From Diphasiastrum complanatum (Eukaryota; Streptophyta; Lycopodiopsida; Lycopodiales; Lycopodiaceae): a DNA stretch of 64,000 bases. The translations under genes were made by a program, and so were the position numbers. Each line of letters opens with the position of its first letter. The stretch's first letter is position 1. Below, in pieces: positions 22,738 to 34,400 of this stretch. Under the pieces are notes generated by a model. It was not told the DNA's origin, made no database searches, and saw only the letters and a list, made by a program, of their open reading frames with translations. Where the stretch lies: NCBI GenBank assembly GCA_029204225.1, contig CM055109.1, forward strand, positions 2,100,340-2,164,339, read 5' to 3'.

Positions 22738-23432
22738 TTGTAAGCCCATGAGTAGAAGTTTAAATAATAATAAAATAGCTTAAACATAGATTTAGAACTT
22801 AGACTTAGGAAACTTAAGATTAGAAATATTTTGTCTTGAGTTTTCCTAAGTTAAGAAACTTTGAAGTTCTAAATCCTAAGAAGTTCTAGAAAGGCTAGAA
22901 TTAGATTAGTCCCATAAGTTAGTGGATACTTATGGAAGACCCTCCTTGCCATAAAAGGAGAGGTATTTGGCTTGTAAACAACACTTTGAGATTATGCTAA
23001 ATTGCTCTTTATTTGAGAAATTACTCTATTTCTTTGTGTTCCCATTGGAAGGTGCATAGCTTAAGGGAAGGTGTTCGGGCCTTCTCTTGCCTCCTTTCAT
23101 TGGTTTTTATTGTGGCATGTTTTTCATCGCTTTATGCTTAGTTTAGCTGCATTCTATCATTCTCAATCCCTTTGGGTGTTAATCTAGGATTTAGTTTAAT
23201 CACCTTGTTAGTTGGGTAAGCCTTAGTAAGGTTTTGTATTTTGTCATCTTAGGTAGTTTCATTTCCATTCCGAGCACTAGTTGGGTAAGCCTTAGTGCTT
23301 CATCATTGGTCTTTATTTCCGCATTCCCATTTGAATCTTGGTAGAAACTTAGAAAGTGGACGATCCTCTCTATACTACATTGCATCGTGAGCAGATCTAG
23401 CCAACATACACAAACCAAAATTACTTCCCACA
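22738..23432 (+). repeat. Gypsy-2 5' LTR
   Basis: The end is fixed by ..CTTCCCACA/TTGGCGTCGTTG. The beginning is inferred (TGTAAGCC at about 22738). Within it GTTGGGTAAGCCTTAGT occurs twice, near 23212 and 23281. Just outside, CCGTGGCATGTGTTTTGTAAG is duplicated at about 22669 and 22724. Confidence 0.55.
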
Positions 23433-23445
23433 TTGGCGTCGTTGT
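23433..23445 (+). other. Gypsy-2 primer-binding site
   Basis: TTGGCGTCGTTGT directly after the LTR end. It is a close variant of the tRNA-complementary site common in plant Athila/Tat gypsy elements. Confidence 0.65.
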
Positions 23446-24296
23446 TCCTTTTTAAGCATTTTTCTCCCAGCTTCTTTTTCTTTTGTTTTTTTTTGCGTCC
23501 GTGTTGTTTGCTTGCTTGCTTTTCATCTTCCAACCACATCACGAGTCTTCTCTTCAGGTCCTACATGAGCTGCGGAGCAACTTATCGAGCCAGAGGGAAG
23601 CAACAAAAGTGTCAACTTGGGCATTTTCTTTAAAAAGAAGTGACCCAAGTGACATTTTTTTAAACCAAACAGGTATATCAAAATTCGTCGGTCTGTTTGC
23701 AGCCCTAGCAGACCCTGATCTTTCATTTTATCACCTTCACAAATTCTGACCACGATCAGATTACAAGAAAACAGCCTGATATACTGTCAAAATTCCTTAT
23801 TTCTCACCCAAATCTTTGTCTTAGAATTCGTCGGCTTCACTGAGGTTAGATCTAATCAAGATCAGTCTTCCAACAGCTCCGCGAATTCCATCTCAGAGAT
23901 TTTACTTGTTTCTAACCAGAAAGTCATCTTTTTTCCCATAATTTCTATCTTTCAGTAAAACCTCTGTACCAAAAATTGCCATCCAGCCTACGAATTCGTC
24001 CGCACGAATTCTCTGTCCCATCCGCGAATTCTACTACTTCAAAAAATTCTCAAAAAAAATATTAAAAAATTAATATTTTAATAGACAGCACTCCCTGTCA
24101 AAATTCGCGAGTCCTACAATTCGATTTATCTACCTGTTCACGATTTCTCAACCTGTCCGCAAATTCTATTACAGCCAAAAAGACCAGTTTTTGTCCAACA
24201 CTCTCCATTCTACAAGCATACTGCCTTTTTGTCTTTTTGCCAAGTACTATACTGACCTGATCATTTGTACTGTTACTCTCATCCACACTCTGCATC

Positions 24297-24870
24297 ATGT
24301 CTCATGATTGTGTGGAATCTTCCAACCCTGCGACTCCATGACTAGAGTGCAGAATTCCATGAATCGATGCACCAAAGTACGATGGAGACTTTGAGCCAGT
24401 CCGATTTCTCCAAGACTTTGATAATGCATGCCGTTTCTATGGAGATACCTCAGAGACTGAAAAGCTTCGCCTATTCCCCATGGTATTCTATGAAACAGCC
24501 AAAGAATGGTACCTAAACCTCGAAACTCTGATCTGGCCTCCTAGACCACTCTCAAAGACGCCCTCATTAAGCGTTTTAAACCATCTAAACTGACTCAGAG
24601 CCCATTCATCCAAATAACCCATATCAAGATGCGACGCGATGAGTTTGTTCGAAACTACATTGAGTGTTTTAAACATCTCAAAGTAGAATGCGTTGATGAA
24701 ATTATCACCGAACGTATGGCCATAAAACTATTCTTGGTTGGATTGTCGTGGAAACATCAGTACATTATCTGCAACAATATTAACTATCAATCTAAGGGAG
24801 AGCAGAATAACAATAAACCTGAACTTTGCGAAAAGCAATCACAGCACCTACAAGAACAAGACATATAGCA
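24297..24870 (+). pseudogene. Gypsy-2 gag (retrotransposon gag domain)
   Basis: A start at 24297 is followed by a stop after 14 codons. In the next frame come APKYDGDFEPVRFLQDFDNA, LRLFPMVFYETAKEWYLN and later MRRDEFVRNYIECFKHL, which are the helical blocks of the plant Ty3 gag domain. A further shift precedes the LFLVGLSWKHQY stretch. No zinc knuckle is retained. Confidence 0.8.
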
Positions 24871-25259
24871 TCAATAAAAAGCTGCAAAAGGAGCCCACAT
24901 TGCTAAAACTTCCTTACAAAGCTCCTCAAAGTCATTCTCAGGACGACTCACAAGTATTCGACAAGCTGACATGCAAATTAGTGTGACAACATGACTGGAG
25001 AAATCTAAAAGGCTAGAGGTTCTATTCATGTAAAACTTCAATCCTTTACACATGAAATTTTGGAGGGAATTTTCTCTCGCTTGTGGCGTGTGTTTTGTTT
25101 CTTGGCAGCATGCTTTGTTTCATGTGCACTATTAATATACTTCAAAAAATGAGCCAGCCACACAACTTAGATGACGGGCAGCACCGGAAACTAAAAAAAC
25201 GAGAAAATTTTTTGGTCATTTTATCATTCTCTCTCTAACATTCTCTTACTAAGGCATGA

Positions 25260-25625
25260 TTTCTTATACGGCCCTTTTAGAATCGAAAACTCCTCTAATG
25301 AGGCACTAGCATTTGAAAGCAAGAAGTTCACTGATCTTCAGTTGCATTATATGATGCAAGAGAATGAATTATTTGCTATTATACATGCACTTAAAGCTTG
25401 GAGACAATACTTGTATGGTAGTAAGTTTATAGTCTATACAGATTACCAGCCTGTCAAGTACTTTTGTAATCAACATGATCTTCAAAATAGGAAAGCCTAA
25501 TGGGCTGAATTGATGCAAAAATTCAATCATGAAATCCATTATAGAAGAGACAGCTAGCTCAATCAAGTTGCAGATGCTCTTAGTCGGATTGGTGAATTGA
25601 ATGAATTATCTTTCACGTGGATTTC
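25260..25625 (+). pseudogene. Gypsy-2 RNase H fragment
   Basis: In one frame with two stops: SKKFTDLQLHYMMQENELFA, IIHALKAWRQYLYGSKF, VYTDYQPVKYF and NQVADALSRIGE. These are the conserved blocks of the Ty3/gypsy RT-linked RNase H, including the central Glu and the TD motif. Integrase is not found after it. Confidence 0.88.
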
Positions 25626-26643
25626 TATAATCATGTGATTTTTCCTTTGTATCTCAAGAGCCCTCACATAATTTATTGAGTCCCCTTCAATCTGCTTAAC
25701 TTAGAACCTTGACTTTAGGCCTTTAGATTATTTTGTTCTAATCTAATGCCCAATTCGATTACTCTTAGAATACAAATTATACTACTTTACTAAAATGTGC
25801 TTATACACACAAGAAGCCTTTGCATTTATTTTGCCTAATTGTATATTATTCCATGGTGGGACCCACTAAGTGCCCACTGGTGTCTATACATGACACTCTG
25901 CTCGCCACACACACCCCGAGATTGGTAGACACCCACTCTAGTAAGTGAAAGTTTGATTGAACACATGCATTGTTATGAGCTTGCACTTCTCATATGTGCC
26001 TTAAGACAAGAGTTGTAGCACTCAATTTCTATTGTAACATCTTTAAAAATAAGCACTTTCTTTTATTTCTCAAAGATCTAGATATATTAGGTACTTTAAA
26101 CAAATGTACAAGAGAAGTTAAAACCTAGTCAAGTTCAAAATTTTCAAGCTCTGAAAACACTTTGAATAGGTAAATTTCTCACAATAGAAATTTTCAGGGT
26201 TTAATATTTTAATATGTCAATATTATGTGGTGGGTATCTTGAAATCATGAACTTTTTGGAGTAGATTCAACTAGGCATGCTTCAAAGTCCATTTATTCCT
26301 TGGCATATTAACTAAGACAAACTCATACTCAAATTGGCATCATAACTTATATTTAATGTCAAAGGTGGGTAATATCATGTGATATCATAACAAGGGTATC
26401 ATGGTGAGGTTATGTTTCTAATAGTCCCTTTTCCTATTTTTTCTTGTTGATATGTCTTTGTTTGACCAAAAATTGCATTTCACCAAAAAAACACTTCAAT
26501 AAATGTGGATTTTTTTTTTGTGTGGTGTAGAAATGTAGTGGGTCAATTGTCATGCTAAAATCAAGAATAAAAGTCTTATTGTATTTGAAATAGCAAGTTT
26601 GTCTTGGTGGATGACAACATCCAAGAATTTCACATGTATAATT
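25626..26643. other. No gene seen
   Basis: AT-rich sequence after the gypsy RNase H. It includes a stretch that could be decayed 3' LTR (25820-26050), but no LTR match to 22738-23432 was evident. Confidence 0.45.
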
Positions 26644-26978
26644 CGGCTCCACTTATTTTTAGCACCCTGACGGGTGCTGGCACGCGTCAGGGTGCACCAG
26701 CCAGGGGCTGGGCCCACTGGGCAAAAGCTCGTAGGTGGGCGCCGACAGGCAGTGCCGCCGGGCAGGTGGCGTTGGGCAGGTGGCGTCGGACGGGCAATGG
26801 CGCTGGGCGCTAGGCAGAGGCAGTGGCGTCGGGCACCTTCACACCCGCTTGCACACATGTGAGTAACTAGGTTTGTTTAGTTATATATTGTTACTGATTA
26901 ATCCCACAGATTGGCTTATGCGTGGCACACCCTGACGCGTGCCAGCAACCGTCAGGGTGCTGAAAATAAGCGGAGCCG
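26644..26978. mobile_element. GC-rich MITE with about 50-bp inverted ends
   Basis: The ends are inverted copies: CGGCTCCACTTATTTTTAGC and its near-complement, continuing through CACCCTGACGG, TGCTGGCACGCGTCAGGGTG. The direct repeat TATAATT flanks it (26637-26643 and 26979-26985). A 7-8 bp target duplication suggests a hAT-like non-autonomous element, though the termini are not the usual CA..TG. The interior at 26690-26840 is strongly GC-rich, with GGCAGGTGGCGT repeated, unlike the AT-rich surroundings. It has no transposase. Confidence 0.8.
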
Positions 26979-26985
26979 TATAATT

Positions 26986-27720
26986 CTAGCATCACAATGA
27001 AGAAAATTTTCCAAAAACAACTATAGTGCTACCTATTATTGCTCATATTGATGTTGTATAATTCAAGTAAGAGACGCATTTTGTTTGATGTTTATATCCA
27101 ATTGTCGTGTTAATTATTTATCGATGGTGACCATGATTTTCATATATAAGCTAGGTAATAGGCATTGCATTTAAGGTCATGCGAACGGAGGGAGACATTA
27201 GAAACTTTTGGAAAGCTTTGGAGCTTTGTAAGAGATTGAATTGTCGTTGTTGCATTTTGTGGGTTGATGCTAGGTTGCTATTTGAGTTGTCGGCTTCATT
27301 GCCAGGAGAATGCTATTTTTCATGTTGCTACCAACTTGTGTTGTTGTTCGTGTTGCTACTAGGTTGCGTTGTTGTTCTTATTGCTACCAAGTTGCTATTT
27401 ATGTTCTATGCCGATTGCTAGTGCTGGCGACAGTGCTTGCGAGGTGGAGTTGCTATTCACGTTGCTGCCAATTTCTCGGAGGTAGTGTGTGGAGCAACAA
27501 CATCAATTTGTGTTTTGTTTGGTGACAATCTTGCACTTGGTTGTTGGTTGTAGGTCTTGTCACTTGTGAATCATTTGATGTTGTTGGTGACACTCTTGGC
27601 TTGGTTGCAATTGATGCTGTTGTTGACACTGTTGGCTTGACATTCTTGTGGATCTATTGTTGCTTTGCTGGTGACACTCTTGGCTTGAAGTGAGATGTTG
27701 CATTTACTAAGTGTTGCACA
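26986..27720. repeat. Low-complexity TTGCT/GTTG-rich stretch
   Basis: From about 27240 to 27680 the + strand repeats words such as GTTGTTGTTC, TTGCTACCAAGTTGC and TGACACTCTTGGCTTG (three spaced copies near 27588, 27672 and, as a variant, 27628). The resulting + frames are Leu/Val/Cys-rich and look like repeat products, not genes. Confidence 0.5.
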
Positions 27721-27721
27721 T

Positions 27722-27747
27722 GAGAGAGAGAGAGAGAGAGAGAGAGA
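27722..27747. repeat. (GA)n microsatellite
   Basis: An uninterrupted GA dinucleotide run of about 13 units. Confidence 0.95.
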
Positions 27748-28189
27748 TTATTAGACAATAAAAAAGAACATTTTGGTCAATCATATTGTATGACTGTGGG
27801 AGTTGTGTGTTTGGTTGGTGTCTCGAAACATTTGAATTTGCTTTTGAGTTCGTCAAGGTATTGTGTAGATTCATAATGATTCGAAATTATTCCAGATTGT
27901 GGCATGAAGAGATAGGCTAGTGATAAGGCCATCCGGTAGCCAGAGCGAACTATCATTTTGACATTTTCATAAAGAAAACAGATGCGCCTTAGGAGGAGCA
28001 ATTGGTGCGCTCTTTCTTTTATTTTATTCACATGCACCTTCTAAAAATGGACGTAAATTTTTTCACAAATTTACACGCACCTTTAGTGCACTCTTTTTTT
28101 TTCTTCACATGCACCTTCCGGTTCCAAAAAGTGCATGTAAATTTTTTCTCTCATGCTACCATCCTCTATGCACTTTCCAGTAAAAGCGC

Positions 28190-28600
28190 CCCCCTCCCCC
28201 TCGCATCTAAGGAGCACAGGGCCATTTGGCCCCGGTGCATCCTCAACCACAGGTTTTTTTAGAAAAAATTGACTGCCCGGGCACGACGTGTCCAGGCAAC
28301 CAAAAAGTTATCCCATAAGCATTTCCATGGGATGCGGTGGGGTATATAGGCAAACATGCCATTCATCCTACATGTGCAAGTGCCTGGGCGTGGGGGTGCT
28401 CGGGCGTGGCTCCCGCTGCCCGGCGCCACCACCCGTGTGGACCGGGCGTGCCCGGGACCTCGCAACAGCCCGTGCCTGCTAAAATTGGCCGGCCCCGATT
28501 TCTGATGGCTCCTGCCCACCTGGGCACAGGGGCCACGTGGCACCCAACCACTGGCCGGGGCCAAAGGCCCAGCACGTGTGGCCCCCCTGCACAAAAAAAA
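28190..28600. repeat. GC-rich block downstream of the methylesterase gene
   Basis: This block is far more GC-rich than its flanks. It contains several short inverted words (GGCCCCGG.., CCGGGCACG/CGTGCCCGG, GGCCACGTGGC, CACGTGTGGCC). Long overlapping frames on both strands come from the GC bias. No clear terminal repeats or target duplication were found, so the nature of the insertion is unknown. Confidence 0.5.
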
Positions 28601-28970
28601 ATCTCATTAACCTGATAAGGATTGTTAAAGCAGTATTTTGATCTGGTAAACTTCTCAAAGAATTTGTTGAAAATCCGCAAACTTGCAGAACTTTCCATAA
28701 TAGAGCAGAGAGCTAAGGAAGATGTCCAGTCCTGGTAGCCATGAAAGATAATCTTCCCGTTATGAGTCTATCTATGAACATTGAATTTTTCATCCTGACT
28801 CTAGTGTCAATACAATGAGGCACAGGTGATCTTGAATTGAATGAGCAGGTACTAAAATCTCCCCGACAATGAGGCTATCTGAGCATAAGTTTTTATGCTA
28901 TACACCAGATCACTGCCATGACTACAAGCTATGCTGCAATGCATCAAATTAGCTGAGGAAGCCAGAAATG

Positions 28971-30861
28971 TCATGTTGAATAATTACTGCCAAGACTAAT
29001 GAATTGCTCTACTCTCACCTTTCCTGTAACAATGGACAATATGTCCTCAACAAGGACAGAAACAAAGGGATTGGGTTTAGTCCAGCACGGATCCCAGCGA
29101 ATGAAATCAAGGTGCGGTATGCCCTCGTAAATTGCTGCCCTTGATTTAACCCCCAGATTATCAAGCACCTTGTGGAAGGCAATGCTGTTTTCAGGGGGCA
29201 CAGTGACCTCAGAAGGGCTTGAGAACATAATGCAGGGGGGCATTAAGTCTGACCAGAACGAGGGATTGCCATCCAGGCCATGGTGGGTTTGATCCAGGTC
29301 CTTAGAAGAAGGATTCTTCTGGGGTGATGTGGATAGTCTGAGAGAGCCAAAGAGAAGAGCAGGAGAAGCTGAGAAGAACCCACTTTTGCCACCCATAGCA
29401 CGCCCCATGATGGACAAATGTTGCACACCTCTCTTCGCCTCATATGCATAATGAATCCCGATGTCATAGACACCTGCCATTCCTAAGAAGCAGTGTGGCA
29501 TACGGGATCGAAGATCTTTTGGAGGCGAATCGTTAGCTTCCCTGTACTTCAGAATGCGATTCAAGCGCTCCCACAGCACTAAACCAGAGAGGTGAGCACC
29601 TAGCAAGAAAGACACACAAGCATTTTCAGTTTTCAAATCTGCCTTGAACAACGAGCAAGTGAGGCAAAGAAAAGCTGACAAATGCAAAAACAGGAAGATG
29701 AACCAGCAGGTAATGTAATGGAAATTTGACAAACCCAACAACAGGGAATCAATCAGCGGGTGCAACGGAAATTTGCAAGCCCAACAACAGGGAATCAACC
29801 ATCAAGTGATGGCAATGAAAATATGACAAACCCAACAACAGGAAGGTATAAAACTGAGCTCCTTGATAATTTTCATTATTACTAGAACTAGATCACATTT
29901 ACTTGTAAATCAGAGGATACCTGCTGAATGCCCCATCATGTATACCCTCTCAGGATCACCACCAAACCGCTCAACATGCTTCATTGTCCAAGTCAAAGCG
30001 CTGGAAACCTCTTCAGCCATCTGAGGGGCTAAAGCCTGCCATTTCATTCATCCGTTGCTAAATCAGACAAAAAAAGAGCTCTTGCAGCTATACTAAATGA
30101 ATGAAGAATCGAACATTCGCCTCTGGTTGCGGACTGTATATACCTGAGGGAAGAGAGTGTACTGTACGAAAACAGCCAGCACACCATGGTCTGCTAGGTA
30201 GGCGCCCATTGAGCAGGTCTGCCATTTCTCCCCACTTGCCCATATTCCTCCGTGTATAAACATCACAACAGGCAAAGGGCCTGCCAATCCTGGAACGTCC
30301 GGAATATACACATCCAATCTGCCATATTTTCTCATCACTCAACCTCATTCACACTAATTCGTCAAAGGCGATGCCGCCCAAAATACTGGATCAAGCAGCA
30401 CTTGATTGGAATTAACCATTCACAAACGAGCAGAAAATACTTATTTCCTCAAAGATAAGAGATAAGAGTTAAAACTTGTTTCAGACTATCACAAACATTT
30501 GCGAGAATAGAACAAATGCTTACAGGTTTCTCTTTGCATCTCCATATCTCAAATTTCGTAGCAGAGTAGCCCGGGGGCGTTTTATTCCGATCACTTTGGC
30601 AAATGCCGTTATACAGCGATTATAGAAATGGGCAGCTCCGCTAGAGCTCCGAGACAACTCCGGCTGGACCTCATAGCTGGGCAAGGAATCATACAGCAAT
30701 CTATAGTAGATCAAATCTGGAATCAATCCAAGGAGATCGTACACTTCCCGCAGTAAGAGGTAAGAGAGCTTGGCAGCCAGGCTGAGGCGAGGAATGAAGC
30801 CACGAGCTTGCATCACCTCCGTGGCTCCTCCTTTCATCGCCTGCCAAACCATGCTCGCCAT
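28971..30861 (-). CDS. Isoprenylcysteine alpha-carbonyl methylesterase-like alpha/beta hydrolase
   Basis: Four coding exons on the minus strand: 30861-30524, 30318-30144, 30035-29921 and 29599-28971. All junctions are GT-AG and in phase, giving 418 residues. Family members (ICME/ICMEL) demethylate prenylcysteine methyl esters at endomembranes and influence ABA signalling in Arabidopsis. Visible features are a hydrophobic N-terminal region (about residues 25-60), the oxyanion motif HGG at 135-137 in VVMFIHGGIW, the nucleophile Ser208 in GHSAG (codons spanning exons 3 and 4), and a His at 372 in IPHLDF. Where the family has the acidic triad Asp, I read Glu340 in SPSEVTVP. The LRYGDAKRNLLDVYIP block matches the family entry. 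The start at 30861 gives MASMVW; an in-frame upstream Met at 31002 would add a Cys/Leu/Phe-rich leader that looks like 5' UTR. A related plant alpha/beta hydrolase (arylformamidase type) is the main alternative. Confidence 0.88.
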
Positions 30862-31020
30862 ATCTCTCCCTCTCACTCTCACGCGAGCACACAAAGCAAA
30901 GGGAGGAGAGACAAGCAAAGCAAAGGGAGGAGAGAAAAGCAAAGGGAGGACAGAAAAGGCATAATAGGAGCACAGACAGCAGCCACAAGAAAAAAAGCAC
31001 ATGATATATGTATGGTATAT
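30862..31020 (-). promoter_or_regulatory. Likely 5' UTR and proximal promoter of the methylesterase-like gene
   Basis: A polypyrimidine tract on the gene strand (GGGAGGAGAGA.. repeats on +, 30899-30958) precedes the start codon, as is common in plant 5' UTRs. No convincing TATA box could be fixed. Confidence 0.4.
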
Positions 31021-31181
31021 GGGTGAATGAATGAATATTTAGAGACATAAAATCTACTTACCAACTCTAATTAAAGATCTTAGTTATAATTAGAAGAGCA
31101 CTTATTACTATTATTGATGAAAGGATAAGAGAAATTCCACCCTCCCTCTTTGAAACACGTGATCACCTAGCCTCCATTTTG

Positions 31182-31430
31182 GCTTCTCTCCTTGTGATTT
31201 GTGTGTTTCTTTTTTGATTCGGAAAGAAATGATCGTTTTAGTGAACTCTGCACCTAGTAAAACGGTACTTAGATTATGGCTGAGCTGGGATGCAAACTTG
31301 CAAAGGTCACTAGAAAGGTTGTTTCTCTCCTTGTGATTTGTGGGTTTCTTTTTTGTTTTGGAAAGAAATGATATTTTTAGTGAACGATGCACCTAGATCA
31401 TGGCTCAGAGCCGGGATGCAAAGGTCGCTT
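31182..31430. repeat. Two-copy tandem duplication, about 138-bp period
   Basis: TTCTCTCCTTGTGATTTGTG, the T-rich run, GGAAAGAAATGAT and TTAGTGAAC..TGCACCTAG occur at 31182-31257 and again at 31320-31395. Copy 1 carries extra sequence before the next unit begins. Both precede a GGGATGCAAA..AAGGTC segment, which is also duplicated. Confidence 0.8.
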
Positions 31431-34400
31431 CCCAAAATCCAAAACATGGAAAAGAAAAAAGAATAACGACCTCGACATGGTTGAATAGTCGTTGAAATCG
31501 GTGTAAATGTCACCAAAAAAGGTTATGCCTATGGGTTAAGAATTGCCTTGGTATTTTCATTATGACCAGGTAATAATTCATGGCCCATAGATTTTGACTA
31601 TTTGCAAAGTGTAACATGTTGTTTCATTTTTGTGATTATTTTATGGGTTGTAAAGTGCTTTGGAAAAGTTTTCTAGACTTCAAGATTTTGTAATGTGTCA
31701 CATGCAACATTTACAAATGATAATCTATTTTACAATATTATTTTACAATCCTATTCCGTAAAACAACTGTTGCACAAAGCTAAAACCATAAATTCCAAAG
31801 AAATGTACTTCTTTGCATGATTTAATCCACTTCAAGCATATGAAATAAAATGCCAACATGACCCTTTGCTGAGACTTTTTTGGCTTTTCCCATGACTAAT
31901 TTCCAGCTCACATGTTTCAGTAGATGACAAATCTTCAAAAAGAAAATCACCAATGAAATGGTAGTTGTCTCTGGCTTTATCCTAAGGTGGTGTAGGGCAT
32001 CCATTTGGGCCACTTGCATGTGGTGTGGATTATTCCATAAGCAAGTGGATTACCTTGTGTGCTTAGAGTAACAATCAACGTGATGATGTCCACATGTGCG
32101 ATGTGGCCTGCCTTATGCAATAGAGTGGCATTCATCTTAAAGAAACAACTTGCTTTTTTCACCAAAAAACAATAATCATAATTTATTTTCAATTTTGTTG
32201 TACCTTTCCCCAAAGTGTTTCTTCAATATGGCAATTATTCACCTTTCAAGGGCCTCTCTATTCGCATATACTTTTTTCTATGTTATTGCTTGTCTCTCTT
32301 GGAGTTGCTATGCTTGTGATGCCCTAGATGAAAATGTTTTGGTGCTAGAAAAACCCAATTTCTGATTTCAAACCTTGGTTATACCTTAATCCTATATTAT
32401 TTTCATTTGATGGAAAAAATGTGCTTTTAGTGTCAAATGAGTATCACAAAGTTGTCCTTTGCCATTTTCAACCTCATTCACAAAGAATTATCACTTATGT
32501 TGTTTTGTTATATCACCTCAACTTGTGGCCTAAAGATATACAATCAAACAACCAACTTAGATCAAGGATGTATTGGCTTGCAACCTACCAATTTTTTTTT
32601 TTCAAAAGCTTTATTCCTAAGTGCAACTCTTTAGAATCGATTACTTAATCTTAAAATTGTCAAGTTTGACACCTTTGCTTTTTGGTGTGAATGATTCTCA
32701 TGCCTTACCGAGATCCCTACTAGCACGACTTGTTATTTGGCTTATAAAATCATTAGGCATTTTCTTAGACAACATCAAATGATTTTTGGTATTATCAATT
32801 CATGGGATCACATAGAATCGAACCCAGGGCGCCAGCCCACGACTCAGGCACAATACACCAAATCATTACCCAACCATTTTTATATAGCGCCAAATGAACT
32901 TGTAAACTTGTTTCCCTTTGCTCACATCGAAGAATGTCTACACCAAATTTGGGACACTCTTAGTTATGCATTTGTGATTCACCCCCTCTCTATGAAAATG
33001 ATACTTGTAGGAGATAATAACAATATATGGTTTTGCAAATATAAATATGAGAGTTTTGTGAAGGTGCACATTGTTAGGTTAGGCATTGTTGCAACAATGG
33101 TCATTAGTAATTGGTAATTTGTGGTTATTATCGTCGCAACTTCCATTGTTTTTTGGGAGCAACTTGCACACATGAGTCGAACGTACAATTCATGAATTTG
33201 TGCATGTTCAAGTTGAAGGAGAGAAAATATCTTTGCACTTGAGTTGTGTGCAAACGTGCTTCAGGATATTTGATGGCTATGTGGCTTCTTTGGCAATGCG
33301 GGCACCACACACATTTTCATGTCTCAGGCTGCACTCCTAGATTGGCTTGAGCCATGGTGGTTTTTAGCTTTGGTAAAGAACTTGAGCTAGTTTGTCTATC
33401 CGATGGTTGTATATTCTGATAAAGTGCCTCTTCATCTCATCTCATGTGGGTTATATCAATTGGTTGCTAGTGACATTGCCCATGGCTTCTCGTATCGAAA
33501 TATAGGATTTGGGTGTGCTCATTTCATGATGTGTATTTTTTGGGAGGCTATTTTGAACCAAATCATGATTGCATAATCATGCACATGGTGTCGAGGACAC
33601 TCAGTAGAAAATTGTTTTAATCATTTTGTGTAATCTCGGACCCTCACTTATTTTTTGCATCTTTATCTTACTTAGTACATAAAGGATTCAAAAAATCTAA
33701 ATAATTTGAATATTTTAATGAAGGCAACCTTCAATTTAATCTAGACATTTCTTTTATTATGCTCTAGATTGAAAAACCAATCATGAGCTACATATGTTAG
33801 GGTCATACCAAAAAGTTTCAACCTCTCTTCAAGAGTGTTTTCTCCATATGTCTCATAGGCTTCTTCAAGTAGCACACTAGATTTGTGGATCCATCATATT
33901 TAGGTGATTCTAATTTTGGGATCACCATGTTTGATACCTTGATCATTTGCATCCATGATGCATGTGTTTTGGGAGGCAATTTTGGGAATCGAATCGAGAA
34001 TAAACCCTTCTTTTGATGTTGAAGGCGATGTTGGAATTCGATTTGTTTATTGTCTACCTAGCAGCCTTCTTCCTAATTTTAGTTGCAAACAAGTTTTCTC
34101 ATATGGTTGGGACCACTACCTCTTCTGGTTGAGAAGGCAATCGAGATTCCAATTGATTTTTAGTTAGACTTGTGGGGGCATTAGAAAATTTGAAGGTTGG
34201 TCTAAATGTAACATGGACTTCAACATCAGACTTGGGGTATTCTAAAAATCTTAAGTAACTAGGTCTTTCTTATTTATCAAAGCTAGGACTCACTATGAGG
34301 GAGCTATAACATAAAGTCTAGCTAGCCTAATTCAGATTAAATTCTCGATAATGTTGCCAAAGTATGGGATCCCAACAAAATTTCTGAACTGGATTCTTAT

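Larger units (their letters stand above)
22738..25625 (+). mobile_element. Gypsy-2: degenerate Ty3/gypsy element
   Basis: In + order: an LTR ending at 23432, the primer-binding site, a leader of about 860 bp, gag (24297-24870) and an RNase H fragment (about 25260-25625). Protease, integrase and most of RT are deleted, and no 3' LTR is recognised. The TTGGCGTCGTTG primer site resembles that of Athila/Tat-type plant gypsy elements (TTGGCGCCGTTGCC in memory). Confidence 0.75.

Noticed and set aside
26550-26862. Arg/Gly/Ala-rich frames.
   Set aside because: They lie within the GC-rich interior of the MITE and read through its inverted ends.
28259-28698. Long overlapping frames on both strands, Arg/Gly/Pro-rich.
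   Set aside because: They follow from the GC-rich block, which lacks stop codons in all frames; no motif or start context.
30701-31048. Hydrophobic Cys/Phe/Leu-rich minus-strand frames upstream of the methylesterase start, possible signal peptide.
   Set aside because: They arise from the pyrimidine-rich 5' UTR; the family start and spacing favour the Met at 30861.
32812-32890. tRNA-like sequence on minus with a good B box (GGTTCGATTC).
   Set aside because: No convincing A box at the right spacing, no cloverleaf acceptor stem and no target duplication; kept only as a remark.
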